NCBI GenBank assembly: GCA_020744225.1
Contig: JAGMWG010000005.1
Location: 806,001 to 870,000, forward strand
Source: Paraphoma chrysanthemicola
Taxonomy: Eukaryota; Ascomycota; Dothideomycetes; Pleosporales; Phaeosphaeriaceae
Direction: 5' to 3'
Length of the DNA: 64,000 nucleotides
The translations under genes were made by a program, and so were the position numbers. Under the pieces are notes generated by a model, which had not been told where the DNA came from, made no database searches, and worked only from the letters and a program-made list of their open reading frames with translations. Positions 44,362 to 55,244 of this stretch are shown here, piece by piece (the first letter of the stretch is position 1; each line of letters opens with the position of its first letter).

Positions 44362-46992
44362 TTAGGAGCCTTGACCATCGAGACCAAGTCCAACGCCAAC
44401 ATTCTGCACTTCATCGCCATCATCTTCGTCATCACCAAAGTCGGCTGCCTCTCCATATTCTATAGCATCTTCAGCACCAGCGTCAACGTCACCGAAGCCC
44501 CGACCCTTGTGCTGCTGTGCGCGACGCGAAATATTTTCGAAGCCGTCGTCTTCGTCTAGGTCTTCGCCTTCTGCAAATGCACTGCTGCGCCGCCGGATCT
44601 CGTCGAGGAAGTTGGTGTTGCGAAGTTCGGGGCGGCCAGTGGCTTTCGCCTGAAGTTCTTTGACTTCTTTTGGTGGACGCAGCTCAAACATCGAATTAGG
44701 GCGGTCGTGCTGCGTATATGGTGAGCGCGAGCGAGAGAGAACTTTTGGTGTCGGTGGTTGTGTTGTTTGTGGCGACTTCCACCAGTCGCTGAGACGCTTC
44801 GAGAGTGAGGGGCTGTCCGGAGCCTCCAGAGATCTCTTCGCCGCTTTTGTATCAAGCTCAGTAAGCCCTTTCTTGGTTTTGCGTGTGAAGGTGAAACCAA
44901 GCGGCAGTGCGATGGGCGAGCCTGGGCGGGACAATACGGCTGACGAGGATGACTCCGAGCCCGAAAGCGGGTAATTGTCTGGACCATTACTTTTCGTCCG
45001 CTTGAGCAGTCCTTGGAGGTCGTCCTCAGAAAGTATGTTCGTTAGCTCGCCGTCCCGGACTCCACGAGGTCGGTACTGTCGCCTTCCTTGCTGGATCAGA
45101 TGCTCCAACTTGGTGCGATTGGCAATGAAGTTCAACTTTGAGAACGCCGACTGTTGTCCTACACGAATCATCCTTGCCATTCGTTGTGGTGTCGGATCTG
45201 ACAGAATATATAGGAAGTCCGATGGGATCGACTTTGGCCAGATCGTGATGGTGCCAGAGAACTTTTGCAGCCAAATCTCACTCCAGTCTTGACCCAGTGG
45301 GCGTGGTAACAACTCCAGATGCCGCAGGACCTTGAGCCATTTGTAGAGGTCGAGCTTAAGATATTGCTCAATCGCGGATCCGATGAATCCACCTCTCCAG
45401 CCCCGACCCCTACGGTGGGTGACGGGGCGGCCCACTGATCCGCGGGAGGAAAAGAAGAAGATGTTAATGTGTGGGTTGACTTGGCTAACAATGGAGAAGC
45501 GGACATTGAAATGCAGATTGAGTGCTTTGAGCGGTATGTCGGTCCTTAGACTGCCATCTTTCCATTTATGACCGAATGAGTATGGCGACAGGGTACCGTC
45601 CTTGTTCTTCTTCATCAGCACCACGGGATTCAGTATTCCGGGAACAGCAGCTGACGCCAGGACGGCAGACCAAATCACGCAGTCAGGAGCGGTGATGTAG
45701 TTGGCGAGAATCGTTGGCGAATGAGGATCCGAAGGAACACAAGACACGTTGAGGATGCGACCTGTCCGCTGGTAGGCTTCTCTGAACGTCATGCTGCCTC
45801 TGGTCATCCACGCGCATCTCTTTGCCCAGTCGACACTATCGAAGCGCGCTCCAGTGGCGTACCACCTCTTCATCCACGTCCATGTGTCGTCGTGACATGC
45901 CGTGATGCGGCCAGCCAGTGCGGGCACGAGCAGTTTCTTGAGCTCGTCATCAGTCCGGGAGCACAACAAGGCAGCGACCAGAGCTCCGCCAGACGTTCCA
46001 GTGATGACTTCTGGCAAAAGATCCGCGTCCAGGAGAGCCTTTGCGACGCCGAAATGGTAGTACGCAAAAGTCGCGCCGCCGGACAGACATAGCGCAGTGC
46101 GCCCAAAATTGCTTCCGAGATGCTTGAACAGCGCTCGCTTGTTCTCGGGGTCTAGCTGTGTGGTCCGAAGCAAGAACGCCAAGGAGGTCTCAGCTTCATC
46201 TATGAAGCTTTGCACGGCGTCTTTAGTCCCATAATACGTCTCACTGTACAGCCGGGGGTTCTCGAAGCCGCAGAAGTTGTTCTTGATGCAGGCTTCCAGT
46301 AGTGCGCGCAAGTCCTCGACGGCTCGCGGCTGACCGTCTGGTTTCTTTTCGTCCGACCGGCCGTTTTCGTCGGACTCGGCCCGCTGCCGCAGCTTGACGA
46401 GCTGCTCGTTTACCCTGCGAATGGTCTTGGAGTCGTAGTAGGAGTACTCCGGCCGCTTCTTCCACTCATCGCTTCCCAGGTATGTGTCGAGTTCCTTGGC
46501 GCTCTTAATCCAGTCCTCGTATGAGGATGCACTCTGCAGCTGCTTCCGCAGCCTTTGCCGTGTGCCCCGCCAGGTCACCAGGTGTTCGTAGAGATAGATG
46601 TAGAGGCGCGTGAAGACGTAGCCGATGCTGAGGAACAGCAGCCACCCCAGCACCACGATCAGCAGCGGCCATTTCAGCAGCACATAGACGAAGCCCTCGC
46701 GTGTCTCGTCCTTGCCGCGCCTTGGCGGTGCTCTGCTCTTCTTCCGCCGCCGCACGCGCTGGTGGATGGGGCGCCAGTCGTTGAGGGCGGAGAAGAACTT
46801 GCGCGGCTCTGGCGGCGGCGAGGTGAGGTCATCGGTCGAGGGCGAGATCTCCGGTGCAGCCAGCGCCTTTGCGAACTCGTCAAAGTCCAGCTCGTGGACG
46901 AAGTCGTTGTTGTAGTCGGGGAGGAGGGTGAAGTCAAAGGCCGCGGCCGCGTCGGGCGCGGGGCCGTCTGTTTCTTTCTTCACGTCAGCCAT
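44362..46992 (-). CDS. Patatin-like phospholipase / triacylglycerol lipase (TGL4/TGL5-SDP1 type)
   Basis: Intronless, 876 aa. An N-terminal hydrophilic region is followed by a hydrophobic segment at about residues 105-135 that probably enters the ER or lipid-droplet membrane. The patatin domain begins with the oxyanion loop L-C-L-S-G-G-A-T-F-A-Y-Y-H-F-G and carries the nucleophile in G-T-S-G-G (Ser about 334) and the dyad aspartate in K-W-K-D-G-S-L (Asp about 479). The flanking order, with N-N-F-C-G-F-E-N-P-R-L-Y before and I-N-I-F-F-F-S-S-R-G after, is that of the fungal Tgl3/4/5 and plant SDP1 family, which hydrolyses stored triacylglycerol and lysophospholipids. The C-terminal 220 residues are Ser/Pro/Arg-rich and acidic at the end, probably regulatory and phosphorylated. 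Divergent from QRI7. Confidence 0.92.
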   Translation of the reverse strand: MADVKKETDGPAPDAAAAFDFTLLPDYNNDFVHELDFDEFAKALAAPEISPSTDDLTSPPPEPRKFFSALNDWRPIHQRVRRRKKSRAPPRRGKDETREGFVYVLLKWPLLIVVLGWLLFLSIGYVFTRLYIYLYEHLVTWRGTRQRLRKQLQSASSYEDWIKSAKELDTYLGSDEWKKRPEYSYYDSKTIRRVNEQLVKLRQRAESDENGRSDEKKPDGQPRAVEDLRALLEACIKNNFCGFENPRLYSETYYGTKDAVQSFIDEAETSLAFLLRTTQLDPENKRALFKHLGSNFGRTALCLSGGATFAYYHFGVAKALLDADLLPEVITGTSGGALVAALLCSRTDDELKKLLVPALAGRITACHDDTWTWMKRWYATGARFDSVDWAKRCAWMTRGSMTFREAYQRTGRILNVSCVPSDPHSPTILANYITAPDCVIWSAVLASAAVPGILNPVVLMKKNKDGTLSPYSFGHKWKDGSLRTDIPLKALNLHFNVRFSIVSQVNPHINIFFFSSRGSVGRPVTHRRGRGWRGGFIGSAIEQYLKLDLYKWLKVLRHLELLPRPLGQDWSEIWLQKFSGTITIWPKSIPSDFLYILSDPTPQRMARMIRVGQQSAFSKLNFIANRTKLEHLIQQGRRQYRPRGVRDGELTNILSEDDLQGLLKRTKSNGPDNYPLSGSESSSSAVLSRPGSPIALPLGFTFTRKTKKGLTELDTKAAKRSLEAPDSPSLSKRLSDWWKSPQTTQPPTPKVLSRSRSPYTQHDRPNSMFELRPPKEVKELQAKATGRPELRNTNFLDEIRRRSSAFAEGEDLDEDDGFENISRRAQQHKGRGFGDVDAGAEDAIEYGEAADFGDDEDDGDEVQNVGVGLGLDGQGS

Positions 46993-47231
46993 AGCAGGAG
47001 GTTCGAGAGACAGCGTGGCGCATCGTCACTGTGTCGGACGAGGTGTTTGGTGGGATGATGAGGCTCTAATGCATTAGAGGCATGTGAAGAGAAGGCGCGG
47101 CGACGTCACCGTGGCTGGACCCTGCGATCGACACCAGGGCGTCGTGTCTCGCCAAATCTCATGCTACTCGTCTACTCGTCCCGAAGCCTGCATCCGTCCG
47201 CGCACCCATTGTCGACAGTCTCTCCCAACCC
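46993..47231. promoter_or_regulatory. Shared divergent promoter of the lipase gene and QRI7
   Basis: 239 bp between two start codons. Contains a CGACGTCA element at 47101-47108 (a one-base variant of the CRE palindrome). No TATA box seen. Confidence 0.4.
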
Positions 47232-48827
47232 ATGTGGCGTCGTCCCATCTCTGCCGATGCTGTCGTGAGCCTTCGCAGCTTCACTCGTCCACAATGGCAG
47301 GCGCGGCGCGGACTGATTACTCTCGCCATCGAGACGTCCTGCGACGACACTTCAGTCGCAATATTGGAAAAGAATGACAAACAAGGGCGCACGCTTGCGC
47401 AGCTGCATTTCCACAAGAAAGTGACTTCTGATAATGCCGAGTACAGGGGCGTGCATCCCATCCGCTCGCTCGTCTACCACCAGGAGAATCTCGCACATCT
47501 GGTCAGCGAGGCCATCCGCCATCTTCCAGCGCGCGAGCATGGCGCATTACGAGAACATAGTTCGAGCGGTGCCGTAGACATATCGATGAAGCGATTGCCC
47601 GACTTCGTCTCGGTCACGAGAGGCCCTGGCATGCGCTCGAATCTGTTTCATGGCTTGGATGTTGCTAAAGGCCTCGCTGCAGCCTGGCAGGTACTGGACG
47701 CGCACTGGTTCCACGATGTTGTGCTGAAAACTACGTAGAGGCCCCTGGTTGGTGTACACCATATGCAAGCCCATGCGCTGACACCGCGATTGATGAGCGC
47801 TCTCGAGCAGGCTGCTACAGTGCCCTTGAAGCCCGGCTTCCCTTTTCTCTCCATTCTCGCCTCTGGCGGTCACACACTGCTCATACAATCCGAGTCCTTG
47901 ACAAAACATTGTGTCCTGGGCACGACAAACGATATTGCTGTCGGCGAGTGCCTCGACAAGATTGCGCGTCTTGTTCTGCCGCAGGAGCTGTTGCAATCTT
48001 CAAAGAACACCATGTACGGAGCACTGCTCGAGCAGTTCGCTTTTAGCCAGCCCGGACACAAATCGGAAAGTACCACCACTTCCGGCAATGGCTTTGTCGT
48101 TTCCGGATCATCTCAGCCATTGGCCACTTCAGGCGATCTCGGTTGTTCTGCCGAACAGGTACTGGAAAAGTCTTTTCACCATTATCAATGGTACGAGGTG
48201 CCGTCTAATCACGAGGAAGCTCTGCGAAAGAACATGACGAAATGGGGATGGAGCTTCCATCAGCCATTGACAAAATCAAATGGCGGTACCAAAATTAACA
48301 GCATAGAGTTCAGTTTTTCCGGCCTGTTGACAGCCGTTGAACGCGCAATACGCTTTCACATGGACACATCCACAAGGAAACTAACGAAGATAGAGAGGAA
48401 CATTGACGAGATCAGCCTGGAAGAGAAGCGAGACATTGCTCGGGAAGCTATGCGAGCGGCCTTTGAGCACGTCACGAACCGGGTAATTCTTTCTCTGCAG
48501 GCCAGTCGTGAAGGAACGGCAACCCTACCCGGTGTGGTCATTGCTGGAGGAGTGGCTGCAAACCGTTTCTTGAGGCACATGTACGAAAATCCTCCGGGTC
48601 CACTTGTTGCACTAACCATGTTCAGACTCGCCAGCACGTTGTGCGCTCGTGGCTATTCCGATGTCAAGCTTTACTTTCCGCCTCCGGCGTTCTGCACTGA
48701 CAATGCCGCAATGATCGCATGGGCTGGGCTGGAGATGTTCGAGGCAGGCCACATGGACCCGCTCAGCATCCGTGCCATTCGCAAGTGGCCTCTGGATCGT
48801 TTGCTGGACCCAGTTGTAGACGGCTAG
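47232..48827 (+). CDS. QRI7: Mitochondrial tRNA t6A37 threonylcarbamoyltransferase Qri7 (TsaD family)
   Basis: Exons 47232-47690, 47739-48580 and 48626-48827 (introns 48 and 45 bp, the second with an ACTAAC branch site); 500 aa. The first 28 residues are Arg-rich, without acidic residues beyond one Asp, and form a mitochondrial presequence, which marks Qri7 rather than cytosolic Kae1. The ASKHA fold shows I-E-T-S-C-D-D-T-S near the start, V-T-R-G-P-G-M-R-S-N-L-F-H-G, the metal-binding H-H-M-Q-A-H, L-A-S-G-G-H-T-L-L, the substrate loop with D-K-I-A-R, F-S-F-S-G-L, and the adenosine/metal site F-C-T-D-N-A-A-M-I-A-W-A-G. It transfers the threonylcarbamoyl group to A37 of ANN-decoding mitochondrial tRNAs. 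A longer-than-usual insert follows D-K-I-A-R-L-V-L. Introns were placed so that W-Q joins R-P-L-V-G-V-H-H and R-H-I-L-A-S-T-L is restored. Confidence 0.93.
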
Positions 48828-49877
48828 GAGGGATGACGGTGACGCACATGGACCCTCGCACAGCCTTTCGCACCCAGCCCAGCCCAGCCCATAGATCCTC
48901 AAGTTCCTTACAGCGCAGCTTGGAGCACCGATTTCACCATGTTCCAGGTCTCATACTGTCGCGCAACGCCGGGCAGCGGACTTTACCGTAGTAAGTCTCT
49001 TGGACGTCAAACATACCTGGCACATCGTCATATGCAAGGACGAAGGTAGCATCTTGCAAGTATGGCCTCAAGCACGCGTCGTCTATAATTAGGTCAGTCG
49101 TGTCGCCTGAGCACGTCGTACTGCTCCCATATTGTACGAATTTCCAAGATCTTGCAGACCTTTCCCGAGTGGAAGCGCGTTGGATTTGATCTACCCCAAC
49201 TAAGGAGGTACGGGAAGGTGGCGAATATATCCGCGTCTAGACCGAGGCGACGACAGCTGCTAGAAGTGGGGAGATACGATAGAGAAATATAAAGCTTCTT
49301 GACCCGGATTCGGCTCGCCTCGACCCCAGTCAACTGCACATGGGTTGCTTGTCACTTGCGTCGGATACGATCCACGTTCGGCAGGCTGCCGGATCCCTGT
49401 CATCCTTGTCACGATCACATCAAATTGCCAGCAATATATCCAAACAGCGCGTACTTTAATTGTGCCGAATCTTCCATCCGCTCAGCCAAATCATCGTCTT
49501 TGGAGTTGTGTTTCTTACTTTCAGAATCTAAATTTAGTTACTTCCCCGGTCATGCCACTGTCGGGCCCAAAGTTTATCAGCATTGATTGCTTCGAGTGTC
49601 CGATGAGTCGACCTAGAGCCCGGAACAGCTCTGCTTGGGCTCGCTAATGCAAAATCTGGAGTACCTCACGCGTGGAATCGATACTGAAGTACGGACGACC
49701 TTGTGCGGCCTCGTATCTTTCATCTGGGCATAGTACAACCGCTCTCGTGGTCTAGTCCACCAGCATGGGCAGCCGAGGAGTTTGTATAACACGGGAGCTT
49801 CTTCACAAAGATCTACGGCACCATTGAGCGCTTGACTCTTCGCCAACTAGTTCCTCGTGGAACCACGTTTCGCTACA
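48828..49877. other. Intergenic, promoter of the secreted repeat protein
   Basis: 1.05 kb between QRI7 and the repeat-protein gene. No open frame of note. A purine/pyrimidine mix with no recognisable RNA gene. Confidence 0.5.
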
Positions 49878-52677
49878 ATGGCACCTGCTCGGCATAGCGT
49901 GCTGGCATTGCTTGGATTCGCGGCTTGGTATGTCAAGCAACAGTATTGCCGCGCACGAGACTAAACAATATCAGCGTTCGTGCATTGCCCGCGGGTGTCC
50001 AAGTCCGCCAGGTATTGAGCCCTCCAAAACAATCTGTCACATGGGATTCTGGAAATCCACAACCAACTCCCGAGGAGTCATCTCAGCCTGCACTTCCGCC
50101 TGTCCTTCCGCCCAAACCAACGGACCAGATCAGCCTCGGCTCAGCGTCTTTCACTGTGACCTGGGATGGCCAGGCTCCAACCGTCACAGTGAGTGAGCCC
50201 GAGAAGCCCACTCTACCTCCTCCGGGGCCCAAGCCTAGTGATCAGATCAGTCTTGGAAAGCCGTCACATTGGGTAAGTCCTACACGCATCATGACCAACG
50301 AGATCGAGCTCTGACATTACGTTCGCCTTCAGGTTAGCTGGGATACTGGTAACTCGGGTCCCACTCCTACACCTCAACCCGAGGAATCTAATTATCCTCC
50401 TGCTCCCCCCAAAGACCAGATTTCGCTCGGGAAGCCGTCGTACTGGGTATCATGGGATGGCCAAGGACCTGAACCCACGCCTGCCCCGGAAGAGCCGGAG
50501 TATCCTGAAGACCCCGACTATCCTCCATCAGGCCAGCCCACAGACGAATTCTCGATAGGTACTCCATCTTATTGGGTGAGTTGGAGTGGAGAGGGGCCAA
50601 AGACTCCGGAACCCGAGCCAGTGAAATCGTCGTCCGCGATTGTACCACCAGTCTCCAGCAAGAAGCCAGAGCCGTCTAAGACAAGCTCCAAGCCAGCTGC
50701 TCCTGCCACCTCTTCTGTTGGAAAGACGTCTTCAACTAAGAAGCCTTCATATCCTGAATATTCCACACGGAAACCACGGCCGTCGACGAAGAGCTCAACA
50801 CCAAAGGCATCTTCGACCCCGGCCCCAAGCAGTTCCCTCAAGCCCAGCCCCACCCCGACACCGAAGCCCACTCCATCGCCCCCTAAGCAGAGCGATCAGA
50901 TAAGTCTCGGTACGCCGAGCGGATGGGTAGGTATCCCTTTAGTCAAGCTATTACATTGACTAATTGTTTCTCAGGTCAGCTGGGACTTGGCGAACCAGAA
51001 GCGACAAGACGAGCAAGATGTCGGTATTAATGCTAAACCAACGTCTACGGCAAAGGTCTCACCAAAGCCAACTTCCACAAAGCCCAAGACAAGCTCGACC
51101 AATAAGCCCAAGACTAGTTCCAAGAAGTCAGAGACTAGTACCAAGAAGCCAGCGTCCAGTACCAAGAAAGCAAGCTCAAGCATAAAGCCAACGCCGACAC
51201 CCACTCCTACACCTACACCTACACCAACTCCGACCCCAGAGCCAGAACCAACGCCTGAGCCAGAACCAGAGCCTGAGCCGGAACCGACGCCCTCTCCGAC
51301 TGATGACTATGAGCCGCCGAAGCCAAGCAACGACATCACTCTTGGACAGCCTTCCGGTTGGATCAGTTGGGGTAAGCGAGACGCTCACCCACAAACCGAA
51401 GTACTGCCTCCATTCCCATGGCCTACCCTCCCAAATGTGATCGACATCTCCAATCCCAGCGTCAGTGTGTCCTGGGACAAGCGTGAGGCTGAACCGCAGG
51501 CTGACACTATCGGCCTTGAGTTACCCCAGCCGACCGTGTGGTGGCCGCAGCCATCAGCTGTTAAACCTCCGACGTACATTTCTTGGGGTAAGAGGCAAGA
51601 TGAGCCTGAGCCGACGGGTGACCCAGAGCTACCTGAGGAGCCCGAGGAGCCTGAAGATCCTGAAGATCCTGATGGTCCAATTGTGTTCCCACCATTCCCT
51701 GTGCCGACACAACCAAACTCGATTGGCATCACGCCTCCAACGGCAACAGTAAGTACACCATCCAATGCAATTACCCCTAGCTTCATTTACTGACATTGCG
51801 ATAGGTCATTTGGGGCAAGCGTGAAGCCGACCCACAAGTCGACACAATCGGTCTGGAGTTCCCTTATCAGACTGTGTGGTGGCCACAACCATCGGCGGTG
51901 AAGCCGCCGATTTACATCTCGTGGGGCAAGCGACAAGATGAGCCTGAGCCTACAGGCGAGCCGGAGATTCCGGACGATGAGTTCCCAGAGGATCCAGAGC
52001 CTGAAGATCCAGATGGTCCTATTATCTTCCCTCCTTTCCCTGTGCCGACTCAGCCCAATTCTATCGGCATCCGACCACCAACCAACACCGTCATATGGGG
52101 AAAGCGCCAGGATGAGGGTCTGCCCACAGACATTCTCGCACCTACCCCCACCAACGAACAAACCATCGAAAGCCCACAAGCAACCGTTATCTGGGGCCGC
52201 GACGCAGCTCCCGAACCCGAAGCGCAGAACTCAATCGGTCTAGGCTGGGGCACGTACTCCGTATACTTCCCTAAGCCCTCCAGCGCAGAAGTAATCTGGG
52301 GCCGCGACGCAGCGCCAGAACCCACCGCTCCCCCTTCACCACCTCCTGTGGCAGTCACGCCTATCCCCATCGACCCCGTCAAGCCCATCACATGCATCAA
52401 GCCGATCGTCACGCTTACGCCTGTGTGTGCGGCGCCACAGTGCCCGTTGCGACAGTATCCGTGTGATTTGAGCAAGCGTGCGCCAGTGATGGAGAAGAGG
52501 GTACGCGAGCGCGAGATTGAGAAAAGGATCGTGACGACGGTCGAGTCGGTGGTGGATGTGGGTAAGCCGACGCCAATTAGGCCGCCGAGGTGCACGGGTG
52601 TCACGAAGACGGTGACGTTGAGTTGTCCGACGTATACGTGCGTGCCGTATTGTGATCCGGTGGCGATTGTGAGGTAG
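49878..52677 (+). CDS. Secreted Pro-rich repeat protein with regular Lys-Arg sites (possible Kex2-processed precursor)
   Basis: Five exons: 49878-49927, 49975-50272, 50333-50926, 50975-51748, 51805-52677 (introns 47, 60, 48 and 56 bp); 862 aa. Residues 1-20 form a signal peptide. The body has about a dozen degenerate units ending in V-S-W, I-S-W or V-I-W, such as D-Q-I-S-L-G-K-P-S-Y-W-V-S-W, linked by Pro/Thr/Ser/Glu-rich spacers. Early units lack dibasic sites; from residue 320 on the units end in Lys-Arg, as Q-K-R, W-G-K-R (five) or W-D-K-R, followed by D-A, E-A or Q-D-E. Two later units carry W-G-R-D instead. The C-terminal 90 residues hold three more Lys-Arg pairs and eight cysteines (R-C-T-G-V-T-K-T-V at the start of the last block). 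I recognise no named family. The layout fits a Kex2-processed repeat protein (KEP); a cell-wall protein with incidental Lys-Arg sites is the alternative. Confidence 0.8.
51485..52107 (+). repeat. Tandem duplication of a two-peptide unit inside the repeat protein gene
   Basis: Unit 1 is 51485-51822 (including the 56-bp intron), unit 2 is 51823-52107. Each encodes a first segment E-A-(E/D)-P-Q-x-D-T-I-G-L-E-x-P ending Y-I-S-W-G-K-R and a second segment Q-D-E-P-E-P-T-G ending V-I-W-G-K-R. Most differences are in spacer length and third codon positions. Confidence 0.85.
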
Positions 52678-53582
52678 ATGGGATGCGGGTTGGAATGGTG
52701 GTGAGAAATGAGCAGGGACACTTTTCATGCGGGCATCGAGCCGGAATATGGGAACGGTATAAGATGCGAGTGTTTATGAGGACGACTTTGGACAAGGTGG
52801 GGTTTGTAGCATACCTTCGCTTCGAATATGTATACCTTTCTTCAGTATTCTTTGCATGCGTTCGCGGGACATGTGCTGCGGACTATATGCTCTCTCCTTT
52901 CTCTCGTCATTTCCACAAATTCACTTCTATAGCGCAGCAACTTTTCAAGACGTGCAATTCTCCTACCTCATCCTTTCATTTCCTGGCACATGTATCACTT
53001 AACCTCCTCCTCGTCGTCACAATATCTCTCACATGCCCTCCACTCACCGACTCCTGTCCTTCCCCTCTTTGTACCGTCGACTCTATTCATGTCATGTAGT
53101 CTCTCAACTCCTGGTATGTGCTTAGCTATCCCTGTTAAGATGGAGTAGCTGCAACATCAGGATTGGTGCTTCGGGCGCGGTGTGGTGCTTTCGACACATG
53201 GAAGGAATGTACCCGCGATTATAACGTTACCAATTAGCAAATTGCAATACGAGTCTGAATCGAAGAGAGATCTGCTCAAGCGGCACCAGTTACCATTTCT
53301 CTTCAAGGTCAAATGCTGCGGGAATTTTGCTAAGTAGGGATTGGGATCGACCGCTTCCTGCAGGATGAATCTGACGTAAGCCCTGATGCCACTTCTTGGC
53401 CACTATAGACACTAATGCGTCGCGGTAGCTCTTTCTGCATGCGGCTAATATGCTACATCGATGGAGCTGCATGCACCGACTCATCGTAGTAGTTCGTCGG
53501 ATATAAAGTTGGCTAGGTATCTGCTACAAGTGAAACCTGTTCTCACGTCAAGTCCTTCTCATCACTCTCCATACCCACCAAC
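52678..53582. other. Intergenic, no gene seen
   Basis: 0.9 kb between two plus-strand genes. An open frame at 52683-53099 has no recognisable content. Confidence 0.5.
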
Positions 53583-54848
53583 ATGACTGAAAGCGAATTT
53601 CAGATTCCAGACTCGTACAAGTCGCGACTTCGTGTTGTGGAGTCCAAGGACACACGCGCCGATGCTGAAATTATCGAGTCGCTGACAAAACATGTGCCTG
53701 TCACTTCGGAGAAGAATATTTGGACGTACTGGCACGCCGGTGTGCGAGCCATGCCGAAATGGTGTCAGCACAACATCATAAATTGGGTCCGACTCCATGG
53801 ATCTGAATGGACGGTTCGCGTCCTAGACACGGTGCCTGACTCGCCGAATCACGCTTTGAAATGGGTCGATGCCAACGTGCTGCCGGAAGCGTTCGTGAAG
53901 GGCACCATGACCGGGCCATATGTAGGACCACATAGCGCCGACTTTCTTCGCGGCGCTGCTCTGTTCGATTATGGTGGTGCATGGATGGATGTCGGTAACA
54001 TTCTATTTCGACATCTGGACGAAGTATGCTGGAATCAGTTAGCCGACGACGAGAATCCGCATACGATCAGCACTGCATGGATGTTCGAGCAATACACGGC
54101 GAATCACTTTGTCGCAGCCCGAAAAGGAGACATCTTTATTCAGAAATGGTGAGTCGTCAGTTCAAGAAAATGTATTATGCAACGAGTATGACTTACACGA
54201 CTTACCAGGCACACCTTATTCGTCCACCTCTGGAAAGACCAAACCGATTTCTCTGGAGTTCTGAAATCCCCGCTCATCAGCTTCATGAATTCCTTTAAAT
54301 TCTCCGAGTCCGAAGCTCAAGGCTTCAAATGGGATTTCAAAGTTGATGAGGCCACCGTGATCGGCTATGTCGGTCAAGTCGTAGCCTGGATACGACTCAC
54401 ATGGTTGCAAGAGCCTGACGGCGGGTTCGACGGAACCGAATACTGGGCGAAAAAAGTCCTTCTTTTCGATTCCGGGCCAGAAGACTGGGCTGCGGAGCGC
54501 ATCGTGGGCTACAAAGGCGAGGATCTTCTCAAGGTGTTTACGACACGACGAGATGCCGATCCTGACAGCGACGAGTACAAAAAGGCAGAAGCAACTGTGT
54601 GGAGATTGTTGACGAAGAGTACAATGCAGAAGATCACACATGGGAAGGGATTGACTCATTCGGCACATTGTGGCACGCTTCTGGACCTGCCGGAAAATGA
54701 GGGTAAAGATCAGGAGCCGGGTACATTTGGAGAGCTGCTAAGATATGGAAGCGTGCATTTGGAACAGACGAGACAACGCATTGAGTATGTGGAGCCGGTG
54801 GTAATTGCACCAGAGCATGCCATTCGGAAAGGATTGCTGGAGGCTTAG
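53583..54848 (+). CDS. Capsule-polysaccharide-synthesis-type glycosyltransferase (GT32-like)
   Basis: Exons 53583-54148 and 54209-54848 (60-bp intron); 401 aa. The protein has the GT-A fold signatures of the fungal Caps_synth/GT32 group: N-I-W-T-Y-W-H-A-G near residue 47 at the nucleotide-sugar strand, A-D-F-L-R-G-A-A-L-F-D-Y-G-G-A-W-M-D-V-G around residue 120-138 with the DxD-like D-x-G-G-x-W-x-D metal/UDP-sugar site, and a W-H-T-L-F-V-H-L-W segment restored by the splice. There is no signal peptide or clear membrane anchor, unlike Och1-type Golgi enzymes. A role in glycan or glycolipid synthesis is likely but donor and acceptor are unknown. It lies 0.9 kb downstream of the secreted repeat protein on the same strand; a functional link is speculation. 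Confidence 0.82.
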
Positions 54849-55244
54849 ACAGCGTGTTGACGTCAGTACTGCGACAGTTAGGTTGCGATGAATGATGTAT
54901 TTGAGCGCTTAGCGTGACGAATCTACTTGGGCGTGCTATCGTTGCCTCAAGAACGTTGGGAACCCCCATTGTGCCGCCGTGGGAGGAGTGTTACGCACGA
55001 ATACGCGCATTGTCAGCGAAAATATCGACTTCATACAACGCGAATGCGCCATGAGTATTGTTGCCTCAGTAGCTGGAGATATGATTGAGTAGATAAAGTG
55101 AATTGACGCGATCTTTGATACTTCGTTTGAGACAAGAATATTCGAGCATTTTGCTACAATGATGGAACGAGGTCGCACACTCTCTCGCGCCTTGCTCCTC
55201 AAATCCCTTGTACGCTACGGTCGCCTCTCTGTGTATTCCTGGGG
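54849..55244. other. Convergent intergenic region
   Basis: 396 bp between the stop codons of the glycosyltransferase (plus) and the zinc-finger gene (minus). Nothing recognisable. Confidence 0.5.

Noticed and set aside
51190..51300. Pro-Thr and Pro-Glu repeats taken as a non-coding microsatellite
   Set aside because: The run is in frame inside exon 4 of the repeat protein and serves as its spacer.
49878..54848. A dikaritin-type RiPP cluster (repeat protein plus neighbours)
   Set aside because: No UstYa/DUF3328, methyltransferase, tyrosinase or peptidase gene lies next to it; the adjacent glycosyltransferase alone is not enough.
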